Source: Strigamia acuminata
Taxonomy: Eukaryota; Arthropoda; Chilopoda; Geophilomorpha; Linotaeniidae
Direction: 5' to 3'
NCBI GenBank assembly: GCA_949358305.1
Contig: OX442315.1
Location: 34,808,427-34,872,426 of the forward strand
DNA: 64,000 bases
Both the position numbers and the translations under genes were made by a program. The notes under the pieces are model-generated. The model worked only from the letters and a program-made list of their open reading frames with translations. It was not told the DNA's origin and made no database searches. Each line of letters starts with the position of its first letter. Within the stretch, counting starts at the first letter, position 1. Shown in pieces: positions 1 through 10,456 of the stretch.

Positions 1-230
1 AATCCAAACCAACACCGTATCAAGCAAACAAATAAAATTCCCTTTACCTTAATTCAATCCACCGGAAGCTTTCAAAAATTTAACAAATAATTAATTTCAG
101 TTAATTCAAAAACAAATCCAAAAAATATCAGACAAACACTGACAGCTGTTCATATGTTAATTTTTGTTAATTAATTTTCCCCAACAACACAATTACAGCT
201 GCTTTTAACTTAAATCACGACTATTCTTAC

Positions 231-478
231 TGCGAGTAAAGTACGACTCGGTAAACTCGATTTGATGAGCAATTTAACAAATATGTCACGATCCACCTGT
301 TGCTTGCTCGTAGGGCAAATGATGTTGTAAATTTCATGATAAAATTGCGGCACGGAGCCTAAACAGGTGCAAACACAGTTAATTACATCACGTAAAAACG
401 CGCATTCGTAATCTATTAATTATTTAATTTATGTCCAATTCGATTTGTTTCATTACCAAAAGTTTGATCAGTTGCCAT
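231..478 (-). CDS. 5' end of a possible EH-domain protein gene (partial)
   Basis: Two minus-strand exons can be joined in frame: a first coding exon (457-478, start ATG at 478) and a second (231-358), separated by a short GT-AG intron. Together they encode exactly 50 codons. The peptide starts MATDQTFGSVPQFYHEIYNI and continues with a stretch ending in SSLPSRTLLA, followed by a clean GTAAGA donor at 225-230. The pattern (helix, then a 'D-x-x-x-F-V-K-L-L-I-K-S-S-L-P' core) resembles the first half of an EH domain, a module that binds NPF peptides in endocytic adaptors. The next exon was not found in 1-230 and should lie beyond the left edge. The gene diverges from the IQCE-like gene, so they may share a promoter region. 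The family call is tentative; the exon pair itself is better supported by frame agreement and splice signals. Confidence 0.45.
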
Positions 479-1219
479 CGCCTTCTTCGGGACATTCGCT
501 GGCAACTCCCATCGTAATCTGAGGCAGCTGAGTTCCAAGGGCGACCTCGTGTGACGTAATCGGTAACTTTTATATCTAATCTTGCGTAAAATTTTGTGAT
601 TATACAACTATAGCAGGATATTTGAACACCGAGAGAAAAACGAAACTAGAAATAAAAATACTATTATCTGTATTTTTCTTGGCTGTATTTTATTTATTTC
701 TGAAAATTATGACACTGTCAAATTTTTATTTCGCGACCGGTCGCGCGCGAATTTCCTTTTGTTTCAGTTCCCAGTTGCGATGCAAATCTGAAGAAATTAA
801 CGGAAAAAATATTTTAATTAATACTTAATCGAAAACCTCTTAATTTTTACACAATTATATAAATATTTAATAATTCTTAAGATCAAACATAACATAAAAT
901 AAACATAACATAAAATAAACTCATTTAAAATGATATTTACGTACAAATATCACGATATCAGGTTTTAGTAAAATCACCATGTATAAAAATTAGGCGGTAG
1001 TAAGAGTATATAAAACTCATTTTGGATCTACATTCTCGTTTTTTCGGCGATTTTTGTACAAAAAGAGGTAAAAATCAGTTTCCGAATGAAATAGGTACAA
1101 AATAAATTAAACAACACAAATTTCATTAAAAAAAAAAAAATTCCCTCCTCCCAGATTCGTATTTAGGTTTATTTTATTTATTTTGTTTGTTTACATTTCA
1201 GTTAGCGGTTATTTACGTC
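479..1219. promoter_or_regulatory. divergent intergenic region with candidate TATA box and 5'UTR intron
   Basis: No coding exon is evident here. A TATA-like word (GTATATAAAAC, 1006-1016) precedes a plausible IQCE 5'UTR exon, which would end at a GTAAAA donor at 1068. The acceptor is a TTTCAG ending at 1201, 19 bp before the IQCE start codon. The rest is AT-rich sequence. Confidence 0.3.
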
Positions 1220-4200
1220 ATGGCCTCGAATCAAATTCCGTCCACTGACAGCGCAGGTGAAAATAAAACCAAACAAAAAGTGAAAAATACAAACAAATTA
1301 AAAAAATATATTTCTTTATTTTTCAGAAAATAATAATAATCCAGTTCTCAGCAAAGAACCTCCGAAACTCGTCAAAAAGACCATAGTCGCGTATAGACCC
1401 GCATCTAAAGCGAAAAAATCCGTCAGTAGATCCCAATTTGTTGCAAATAAATTGAATAAATCACCAGAAGATCTGCAGGAAGAAGTGTTGCAACTAAAAA
1501 AGGTCTTTCTTAAAAATCCCCTTCATAAAACGAATTATTTACGAATATTTGACCGATATTGCAGACATTATCGTCTATAAGTGATGAGAATTCGACACTG
1601 AAAGCTAAAATTCGTCGAACCGAAGAAGAGAATGTGAAAAAGGTTATTTAAACAATTTGATGTTTTTTCGTGTTAAATGTTAAATGTTTCGTGTGTCATT
1701 TGTGCTGCTTGTAAAGGATAAGCAGATTTTGCAATACCTGGACCCTAATCAGGTAAATATCGGACTGTAACGTTGAGATTTCGTTTGTTTGTTTATTTTG
1801 ATAATAAATTTATTTTTGCTCGACTTATTATTTTTTATTTTTTCAGAATGAGGAATTAAGGCGTTTATTGATGGATAAGAAATCGGCTGCGAACACGGTA
1901 TTGAATCGCATTGGACTTTGCGTTTTTATTCATCGATTCATTGGTTAAAAAGAATTATTTTTTTCTTTTTAGACTATTAATAATCTTAAACAGCGTGTTA
2001 TTAAGTTAGAGTTAAGTTTAAAGGAGAAGGAACAAACCCTCAAGTGTGTATTTGATCGATTTGCGAGTTTTGATTGAGGATTTATTGGTTTGTGGATGTG
2101 TTTTTTAGGAAATTGCAAACTGATTTGAAAGCAACCAAGGCTAAAGAAATGAAAATTCAATTGGACACGTGTTACCAAGAAGTAATTATTGTTGTTGATG
2201 ATTTTTGTTTGGTTTTATAATTGAAATGTTTGTTTGTTTAGATCGTCAGGTTGAAGAGTTTGAATCAAAAGTCGGTATTATTTTGGTTAATTTGATGTTT
2301 AGGGTTGAGTAAAGGTTATTCATTTTTAGAAAGAGTAGCTCGAGTTCGACTAAAGCGCAAAAGGAGTGTGCGGAGGATGCGGAAAGCGAGGAGAAGACGC
2401 ACTTGAGATATGAACACAATGGGCCGTCAACGGTGGAACGGGTTTATTCTGCAAGAGTGGATTATGCTAACATGACCAAAGAACAGCTTCTTAGTGTTGT
2501 TTGGGAAATGGAGAAAGTAGGTTTAGTAAAAATGTTAAATAATATTTACAGTAGCTTTACTTCACGAAAAAAAATTGATTTTCTTTGACAGTAAATGATT
2601 TTCAAACTAAACAAAATGATTTTCAGAGGAAAAAAATGATTTTTAGAGGAAAAAATGATTTTTGGAGGAAAAAAATGATTTTTAGAGGAAAAAAATGATT
2701 TTTAGAGGAAAAAAATGATTTTTAGAGGGAAAAATATGATTTTTAGAGGAAAAAAATGATTTTCGTAGAAGAAAAATGATTTTCATAGAAAAAAAATGAT
2801 TTTCATAGAAAAAACATGATTTTCATAGAAAAAAAATTATTTTCATAGAAAAAAATTATTTTCAGAGGGAAAATATGATTTTAGTAGAGAAAAAATGATT
2901 TTAGTAAAGAAAAAATGATTTTAATAGAGAAAAAGCGATTTCAGTAGAGAAAAAATGATTTTATTCGAGCATCTTAACCTAAAATCACTTGTGGCTTGAT
3001 AGGCACACAGCTAAACAATGCGTACCATCCCATAGTTACCACGGAGATAAAATGTTAAAACAAACAAAAAGGCTTCCACGCTGAGTGCCGCCATGTTTGA
3101 ATTTGGATGAGCAAACAAACTAGCATTGAGTTGTTTTTAGTGTTCACACAACATGCGTACTTGCACCAGACTTGCACCACAAACAATATAATCTAAAATG
3201 AAATTTCAAACTTTCATCACAGAAGCAGAAGAAACAACGATTTGAAGGAATGTCCGACACCAAATTCTACCACGAGAAAAAGAAATTAGAGGAGAAACTG
3301 AAGCAACTAACCGAGGAACGACACAGTTACCAAAAATTAGCCGAAAACCGAGAGTAAATAAACGAAATAAGCGAAATAACTGATTTTTAACGCCCGATTT
3401 CTTTGAATCAGATCGGAAGTGAAGTCTCTCCGCTCCACCTTAGCCAGCCTGCAAAGATCGGGCGAGAAAGACATCGGGGTCCGCCAGTCGACCTCTTCGC
3501 GGGCTCAGCAGAACCCGTCGGAGATGGAGAAATTGGGCAGCGTCGCCAGAGGAACGTCGGCGCCCACGCGAAGCAACAAACAGTTTACTCCTGTAGCCGT
3601 GCACGATTCTTTTACAATGTCCAGCACCGTGCGCAAGGTGACTTCGAAGGGAACGGAAGTGCGCAAAACCGGTAGCAGCTTCGTTTCGCCAAGAGCCAAA
3701 GCGGAGAACAAAGCGGATACTCCGAATCTTGCTGGAAACAGAAGTTTGAATAAACTGGAGCTGGACTTGTCTAAGATAACGTACGACAACAGGAGAGCTT
3801 TGTCCGCTAGGAGCAGCGTAAGGTCGAGTAATAAGTCGAGCATTTCCACCGCGACGAGTGGTCCGTCGGTGCAGCCCACTGATAACGAGCAGTGGGTCAT
3901 GCAAGCAACTGTACGGAAAGTGCCAGACAAAGTGAGAAAGTGCTTTTACTTTTCGTTTTGGTTTTGTATTTTTGTGGAAAAAAAATTGAATTTTTCGCAT
4001 AAACAGCTCATTTCCCCCTCTAAATTTGATCTTCCCCCCGAAATTTTTTTTTCCTTTTAAATATCGTACTTTCTGCCCTAAATATCGTATTTTCCCCCCT
4101 AAATATCGTATTTCCCCCCCGAAATATCGTATTTTCCCGCTGAATATCGTATTTTCCCTCCTTAAATTACGTCTTTTCTCCCCTAAATATCGTATTTTCC

Positions 4201-5690
4201 CCCCTAAATATCGTATTTCCCCCTTAAATAACGTTTTTTCTCCCCTAAATATCGTCTTTTCTCCCCTAAATATCGTATTTTCCCCCTTAAATAACGTCTT
4301 TTTCCCTAAATTTTGTTTTTCCCCTAAAACGACGTATTTTCCCCCTTAAATGACGTATTTTCCCCTTAAATGACGTATTTTTCCCCTTAAATGACGTCTT
4401 TTCCCTATAAATTTTGTTTTTTCCTTCTGAAATGACGTCTTATAAATTTTGTTTTTTTTCTCGAAATGACTTATTTTCCTCCTTAAATGACGTATTTTCC
4501 CCCCTAAATTTTGTTTTTTCCTCTTAAATGTCGTTTTCCCCTAAATTACGTCTTTCCGCCTAAATTTGGTCTTTTACCTTCTAATTTGGTTGTTTTTACT
4601 CAGAAATCATATAAAATTAAACAAAAAATTTGTTCTTTTACAAAATTATATTTTTTATTTTTACAAATTTCCATTTTACCATTTGAATTTACTTCTTTTT
4701 CCTAAAGATAATCTATTTATCCTCCTTAAAATTCCGTTATTTTCATTAAAAAATTCATTTTTAACCCTAAACAATAACATTTTCCTATTAAAAATCGATT
4801 TTAAATCTTCAAAAACAAAAAATTTTGTATAAAAATTGTATAAATTTAATTTGTTCTGTAAAAAAAAATCCAATTTAATTTATTTCTATTTGTATAAATG
4901 TTGCAGCCATTGAAATTGAATCGTAAGAGCCCAACCGTCCCCAAAGCATCCTCTCCGCCGAGCAAAAGCCCAGCCGTAGCCGTATACACAGTATTAAAAT
5001 CTCCGGAAAAAGTATCAATGAGCGGGGCCGAATCGAAGTTCCAGGCGGCCGGCGATTCGCATCGAGTGGTGGATTTTCAGGTGATCGAGGAGTTCCAGCA
5101 GAACCGCGCCGCTAAGAAGATACAAAAGGGTTGGAAGAAACATCAGAAAAGGCAGAAGAAATTGCAGTTGATCAGAAGCAATCGTGCCGCGCGGACTATT
5201 CAGCTCGGGTGGAAGAAACATCGCGTTTTAAAAGTAGAAATTATAGTTCGCGCCCGGCATCTTGATGCTAAATTCGTACTGCGCATCCCATTCTGCGCAG
5301 ACGATTTTCTAATTCCAGTTATTTAGCAGTATTAAGCCTAATATTAGGCCTAATAATGCTAAAATAAAGTAAATAAACAACAATAAGCTCATTATTAAAA
5401 ATAATTTACAGCATAGTACTTTTTTTTATTTATTTACCTTATTTTTAGCATTATTAGGCCTAATATTAGGCTTGTAATACTGCTAAATAAAAACTGGAAT
5501 TAGAAAATCGTCTGCGCAGAATGGGATGCGCAGTACGAAATTAGTATCAAGATACCGGGCGCTAACACTAGTTTAAATTTATTGTTTTCTTCATTTATTT
5601 TCCTCGTTTATTTATTTTCAGAATCAGGAAATGAATCTGAGTGATACTAGGTCAATGGATCACGACGACGACGATGATGTAGTTTGTTAA
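1220..5690 (+). CDS. IQCE: IQCE-like coiled-coil protein with C-terminal IQ motifs
   Basis: Proposed exons: 1220-1256, 1327-1502, 1565-1642, 1717-1752, 1847-1897, 1973-2043, 2109-2181, 2242-2270, 2330-2516, 3223-3353, 3412-3931, 4907-5233, 5622-5690. They stay in frame and give about 594 aa. The exon 8/9 junction could instead be 2274/2334, with the same length. The N-terminal part has the pattern 'KSPEDLQEEVLQLKK ... STLKAKIRRTEEENVKKDKQI', which matches the conserved region of IQCE, followed by long Glu/Lys-rich coiled coils and a Ser/Thr-rich region. Exon 12 encodes two tandem IQ motifs (AAKKIQKGWKKH and AARTIQLGWKKH) expected to bind calmodulin. IQCE acts at the base of primary cilia with EVC proteins in Hedgehog signalling in other animals; a ciliary role here is inferred. 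The last exon is a short Asp-rich tail. Introns 9 and 11 contain minisatellites and intron 12 contains a foldback element. Confidence 0.8.
2620..2960. repeat. minisatellite, 20-21 bp unit, in IQCE intron 9
   Basis: A tandem array of about 16 units with core AAAAAATGATTTTTAGAGGA. The units drift along the array (later units read TTTTCATAGAA, then TTTTAGTAGAGA), which suggests stepwise local amplification of variants. It lies wholly inside the intron between 2516 and 3223. Confidence 0.9.
4062..4560. repeat. minisatellite, 20-21 bp unit, in IQCE intron 11
   Basis: Roughly 25 imperfect units with the core TAAATATCGTATTTTCCCCC, drifting to TAAATGACGTATTTTCCCC. The C-runs give a strongly pyrimidine-rich plus strand. 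It is inside the intron 3932-4906 and upstream of the exon encoding the IQ motifs. Confidence 0.9.
5246..5566. mobile_element. foldback MITE in IQCE intron 12
   Basis: The element is almost entirely a pair of long inverted arms of about 140-150 bp meeting near 5406. Each arm contains TGCGCATCCCATTCTGCGCA and a TTAGGCCTAATATTAGG stretch. The outer ends read GTTCGCGCCCGG and CCGGGCGCTAAC. No convincing target duplication was found. The left end lies 12 bp after the proposed exon 12 donor, so intron retention would add a short C-terminus encoded by the element and a stop at 5324-5326. The superfamily cannot be told from this copy. Confidence 0.8.
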
Positions 5691-5817
5691 AAAAATTAAT
5701 TTTTTTTTTTTAAATTTAAAACCTAAAAAAAATAATATTTAAATTATATTTCAACTATCTAGTCACATTCTTGCTATTTTAGTTGAGGATTTTTTTTTTC
5801 AGGAATATATTTTTTTT

Positions 5818-6425
5818 GTAAATTAATAAGAATTTTCTGTGAAATTTTTGAGCCATTAAAGAGTTTTGAATGGTTTAGTTTGTTGTTCTTTTATTATGTT
5901 CAAACGATCGATAATGAGTAATGTTTGTGGATTTCCATGACAATTAATTGGTCATCCAGATGAAGTAATGGTACTTTATGCACGAAAATTTCATGCATTT
6001 TAGAAGCTAAAGGCATTTTTATGTACAAAAATGCCGTTTTGGAGGATTTTCTTGTACAAAAATGCCATTTTAGAGGATTTTCTTGTACAAAAATTCTATT
6101 TTAGAGGATTTCTTATACAAAAATGCCATTTTTGAGAATTTTCTGGTACAAAAAAAACATTTATGAGAATTTTATGTACAAAAATGCCATTCAAGGGTAA
6201 TAATGGCATTTTTATACATAAAAAAGCCTTTCCATCGGCATTAAAGGCATTTTTATGTACAAAAATGCCGTTCTAGAGGATTTTCTTGTACAAAAATGAC
6301 ATTTTAGAGGATTTTATGTACAAAAATGCCTTTCAAGGGTAATAATGGCATTTTTATACACAAAAATGCCTTTCCATCGGCCTTTAAGGCATTTTTACGT
6401 ACAAAAATGCCTTTTCAGAAAAATT
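5818..6425 (+). repeat. IQCE 3' flank / dispersed repeat with 30-31 bp internal array
   Basis: After the IQCE stop there is about 180 bp of unique-looking sequence, then an array of 30-31 bp units with core TTTTGTACAAAAATGCC, some in inverted orientation. The whole block recurs in reverse complement at 18858-19233. It is either a dispersed element that contributes to the IQCE 3'UTR or IQCE flank that was copied elsewhere. Confidence 0.75.
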
Positions 6426-6623
6426 CATGACACAAATACAATTTTTTTGTTGCTAAACATGACTTTTATTAAATTCCATTTTTAATACAAATTTATCATC
6501 GTATACATAATCGTCGAGGTAAAGTCGCATTTAACATTTTTTTTTTTATATCTTGATTAAATACCAAACGTATACAAAAAAAAAAAAAAAAAAAAAAATG
6601 AAAAAAAAAAAACGAAAAAAATC

Positions 6624-7676
6624 CTAGCAATTAAATATCTTCGCACGTACATTATGATACGTTTGTTCGCACGCCTTTCTCAGCGCATCCACCACTTGTC
6701 CCTCGCACAACGAATGAAAAGCCGCCTCCTCCTTGACCGGCAAATGGCCCGAAATCTCGCAGCACGCCACATTAAACGCCGTCTTATCCTTATCGTCGTC
6801 CGCCGGCTCCCTCGGCCACACGAACACCCTCACAGTCGAATAACTGATCGGATTAAACTCGCCAAACGCCGCGCCCCGCGTGATAAACACGTTATGCGCC
6901 ACCAACAAACTCTGCATCTGCACCACGACCCGCATGACCGCATTAACCAATCGATCTATATCGCCGTTCTCCAGCTGGAATGTGAATCCGGGCACCGCGT
7001 AATCGCAAACCTCGTAACAATCATTCGCGATGTACGCCACGGACACCGTCTCCAAGTACAACGGCGCGTTTAAGTAGAAAATGTGGAAATGGTAATGATT
7101 GACGCTCGCGTAGGCGCACAGGCTGTTGAAACCGACGCGAAAGGAGGGCGACGAGCTCAGCAAAACCGTCTCGATGGCCACACGGAGCCCGGACGCGTCC
7201 AAAATCTGCGGTTTCAAGCTGTCGATTGAAGGAACCAGAAGACTGTTGCAGTACTCCAACGGGCTCACGTTGATGATGACTAGGTGGCGGTTGGGCGACG
7301 GCATCTGGCTCCTGCGCAGCTCGAAGAGGATTTCGTCGGCTTTGATTTGAGTGAAGTTGAATTGCGTGTGGTCAAAGGGTTGGGAGAGCGACTGGATGGT
7401 TTGTGGGTGGCGTCTTTGTTGCGCGCGGTTTATGTTGAGTTGCGCGAGGAATCCGAATTTTCCGGCGAGGATTCGGGTGTCCAGGTTGTCGAGGTCGTAT
7501 CTGAAGCAGCCTTTGCGTTTCGCTTCGTTCCAGCCGAGCTGCAGTTGCGAGTCGAAAGCGGTGCCGGCTTGGAAGCCCCGTGTGTTGACTTGGGCGCCGT
7601 CGCGCCAGCGGGGAACGGACAGGTAGAAGTCGTTTTCGGTGTAGGAACATACGGAGATCTCGGAATGGCTACTCAT
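6624..7676 (-). CDS. GDPGP1: GDP-D-glucose phosphorylase 1
   Basis: A single-exon 350-aa protein of the GDPGP1 (C15orf58) branch of the HIT superfamily. It phosphorolyses GDP-D-glucose to glucose 1-phosphate and GDP and is thought to remove mis-made GDP-glucose in the cytosol. The histidine triad is visible as N-H-Y-H-F-H (His194, His196, His198) after an 'ASV' lead-in typical of the family. The conserved FGFLAQLNINRAQQRRHPQ segment lies near residues 74-92, equivalent to the family 'F-A-Q-L-N-x-x-R' region. The start is supported by a splice acceptor directly before the ATG: a 5'UTR intron appears to run from a GTAAAA donor near 7733 to CAG at 7677-7679. The gene is divergent from the next plus-strand gene. 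Confidence 0.88.
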   Translation of the reverse strand: MSSHSEISVCSYTENDFYLSVPRWRDGAQVNTRGFQAGTAFDSQLQLGWNEAKRKGCFRYDLDNLDTRILAGKFGFLAQLNINRAQQRRHPQTIQSLSQPFDHTQFNFTQIKADEILFELRRSQMPSPNRHLVIINVSPLEYCNSLLVPSIDSLKPQILDASGLRVAIETVLLSSSPSFRVGFNSLCAYASVNHYHFHIFYLNAPLYLETVSVAYIANDCYEVCDYAVPGFTFQLENGDIDRLVNAVMRVVVQMQSLLVAHNVFITRGAAFGEFNPISYSTVRVFVWPREPADDDKDKTAFNVACCEISGHLPVKEEAAFHSLCEGQVVDALRKACEQTYHNVRAKIFNC

Positions 7677-8029
7677 CTGGAAAGATAGGTGTGAGTTTGG
7701 TTTTTAATTGGGGTTTTTGGTGTTTTTTTTTTTACCTTGTGTAGCGAGAAATGATTTAAACAAACACGTAAGAGTTGTCCGCCATTTTCGGGGTGGTGGG
7801 AAAACCTGGGGTTGGGAATGCGAATTTAGTGGAAAGTTATTGGAAAATAATAGTTGTGAATTGAAATGTTTTTTATATTTGTTTTAAATTGTTTTTTTTT
7901 TTTTTTTTTTTTTTTTACAGATAAGAATTTTAATTGATGCGATAAAATTTGGTTTTTGATTAGTATTTATTAAAGAACAAATCTCTCGGTTGTTTGGAGA
8001 TTTGTTCGGATTGTTACCTGAAATTCAAA
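7677..8029. promoter_or_regulatory. bidirectional promoter region between GDPGP1 and the 317-aa gene
   Basis: The 350 bp between two divergent starts hold the GDPGP1 5'UTR intron, a GCCGCCATTTTCGG-type stretch near 7780, a poly-T run at 7892-7915 and no further coding potential. Confidence 0.4.
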
Positions 8030-9380
8030 ATGGAGGCGCCAATTCAACAAATTGTATCAAATATGCGGTTGTACGTTTGTAATTTTTTTAAAAATATATA
8101 TATTTCACGGTGTTCTTAAGTCTATTTATTTTTACAGATTAATTAGTTATTTATCCAATGTGTGCGATGCTAATCAATCCGAACGAAAGATGACGAATAA
8201 AATGTGCCGTGATTTTCGTGTTATTCTCAAAGCGAAAGAAAAACCACCGAAACAAGAAATCGACGCGAAATCGAGCGATTTAGTAGTAGACAAAAGTAAT
8301 CGAATTGACACTTCGTTCGAACTATATTTTTCATTCGTTAAATTTAATTCCGCAGAGATGCCCGCAGAATCCACGAGCGTCATTACTAAAAGCGAACTCG
8401 CCGCAGTGCAGTCGTTACTCGACGAAACGAAATCAATACGAAAACGAGAATTTAAAACGGTAAAACAAATAAATATTCCCACGATTAACAGTTAACACGA
8501 GTTAATTTTATTTTCTCTTTTTCCTTTTGCAGTCGACGAGTAAATTCAAATCACAAACGTCGTTAAAAAAAGAAATCAAATCAGAACCAGCGCTGAAGAA
8601 GAAATCGGAGATTTCCGGAGCCATACCAAAAAATCCAAATAATTCGGCGGAAACTCTAAAACCTGGATCGAAAACTAAATTCCAACCACAACCATCAAAT
8701 ACGTCGTAAATTTCAAAAAAAAATAATAAAAAATAAAAATTATATTTAAAAAAAAAAAATTTACAAAATTTATTGATTTCCAGCAAATCCTGTCTTTCCA
8801 ACGAAGTTAACAAACTCTTAAAATCGCACGAAGAAACGATGAAATTAGTTCAAACACGTCTGTTGAACGACGATCAACTGGCGGGACGTAACGAATTCTT
8901 TAGAAGACTTAACGTAAGTGCTAGTTTGTATTTTCCCGAACGTTTCATACATTTTATTCAATTATTCGCAGATAGACGCAAATCGTGATTCGGGTAATAA
9001 CAAATAAATCGGCTTTCTCGATCCCCATATTCTCCGAATTAAATTCTTTCTAGAATCGCCCAATCAAGACGAAATGACAACCTGCACTTACACCTACAAA
9101 GACTTGAGACAACTTATGGATTACAGTCGGCTCGTGTATTCGTTGTGGAGCTTGCAATTGGACATGCAAGTCTATAAAATGCTTATCGATATTGCAATTC
9201 CGTTGATAAAAACAATGAATACTAAGGACGGGTACGTTTGGATTTAAATCAATTCAATTTAATCGATGTTTTTGTTTAATGCTCCTTTACAGATATTTTC
9301 TACACCTAATTCGATGCATTTTTGCGGTATTGAAAGACGAAAACACGGATTTCCCTGTATTTTTAAAGGATAATTTATAA
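8030..9380 (+). CDS. unrecognised 317-aa protein, seven exons
   Basis: Exons 8030-8070, 8138-8459, 8533-8705, 8784-8913, 8972-8993, 9054-9231 and 9293-9380 join in frame with canonical GT-AG signals and end in TAA; a poly(A) signal AATAAA is at 9400. The protein starts MEAPIQQIVSNMRLLISYLS. It has a Lys/Ser-rich low-complexity middle (about residues 121-180) and a helical segment around LSNEVNKLLKSHEETMKLVQ. The well-ordered C-terminus (about 230-317) contains LRQLMDYSRLVYSLWSLQLD and an 'IPLIKTMNTKDGYFLHLIRC' helix pair. No signal peptide or clear membrane segment is seen. I do not recognise the family. Perfect phase agreement over six introns makes it a convincing real gene. A partial copy of its 3' end sits at 32618-32830. 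Confidence 0.75.
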
Positions 9381-9583
9381 TTTGAAAAATGGATTTTGGA
9401 ATAAATTTGAGAAACGATTATTTATTACTCCAAAGAGGCGGCAATTCATAAACAGCATTTTAAACTACATTTAATTAAAAATGGCGTCCGATTCAGTGAC
9501 AATGAGCATGCCCACAACATTTAAAACAACATTGTTATTAATGAGCAATATTTGTTATTCAGAATTAGGCTTTGAATGAATTA

Positions 9584-9853
9584 ATGCAACGTCCTCATTA
9601 TCATCATAAACCGGAACGAATTCCTCCAGGTTTCCCGCAGCCGGCGTTTGATTTGAGAGAACACAGACGAGCATATGACGATGGATTCAAAGAAACACTT
9701 AAGAAATCGGAAAATGTTACACATTGGCGGGCAGTTATTTACATTACAGCAGTAATAGTTGTCGCCATTACTTTTGTTTTCATTTTTGGATGCCGCGTGT
9801 GGTCGAAAGTGAAGAAGCGTCGGGAACAACACCGAGCTGACGACACGGGTTAG
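9584..9853 (+). CDS. small single-pass membrane protein (89 aa), preceded by a 32-aa uORF
   Basis: The reading frame starts MQRPHYHHKPERIPPGFPQP. It has a charged soluble N-terminal half, one membrane segment (roughly residues 53-73: AVIYITAVIVVAITFVFIFG) and a basic cytosol-like tail ending in DDTG. An in-frame TAG lies just upstream, which fixes the start at or after 9584. A separate frame at 9481-9579 opens with a strong-context ATGGCG and ends 4 bp before this start, so the transcript may be bicistronic or regulated by the upstream ORF. AATAAA lies near 10053. Family not recognised; a Pro-rich cytosolic-tail adaptor of the membrane is possible. Confidence 0.55.
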   Translation: MQRPHYHHKPERIPPGFPQPAFDLREHRRAYDDGFKETLKKSENVTHWRAVIYITAVIVVAITFVFIFGCRVWSKVKKRREQHRADDTG

Positions 9854-10456
9854 GGAGAGCAGTTATTTAAACTAGAAAATTAAACCTAATTCAAGAATTT
9901 AATTAATTTCATAAAGATAAAGAGAATAATGGTGCCTTTCGAGTTAGCGCTTCGTTTCTTCTGGCTAGTGAACATCGACTTCCGGTCGCTGAAGTCTAAT
10001 TTTCTGCTTAATTTAAATGTTTGTAACGCAATTTAATTATTTAAAAATGTTGGAATAAATAGAATTTACATATTTTTTTTGGTTTTATTTATATTTTTTA
10101 CACAATCATTCGTGTTGAATTAAATTTCGGCGCACCCTAAAAACCTGGAATGGTAGCTTCTCTAATCCCATTGTCTTCACTTCCTGTGCCTTATGTCGAA
10201 CTATTAATAGACCGATGCAATACGACATTTTCGCTAAAACTTTTCAAATTTTAATTTTTTATGTTAAAAAATATTACCAAATTATAAGTCTTATCGAAAT
10301 GGACGATAAACGATAATTTAAAAATAAAAATATAAAAGCCACAAATAAAATAAACCACAAGTATCGATCTGCAATTAGTGCTTAAATTCATCTGCACAGC
10401 CATGTTTTGCGATTACCTTTATCTCTGAATGGATTCATATTTATCTCAATTATACA
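9854..10456. other. intergenic region before NAT9
   Basis: Contains the 3'UTR and poly(A) signal (about 10053) of the small membrane protein gene, then AT-rich sequence that includes the NAT9 promoter and 5'UTR. No other coding signal is seen. Confidence 0.5.
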
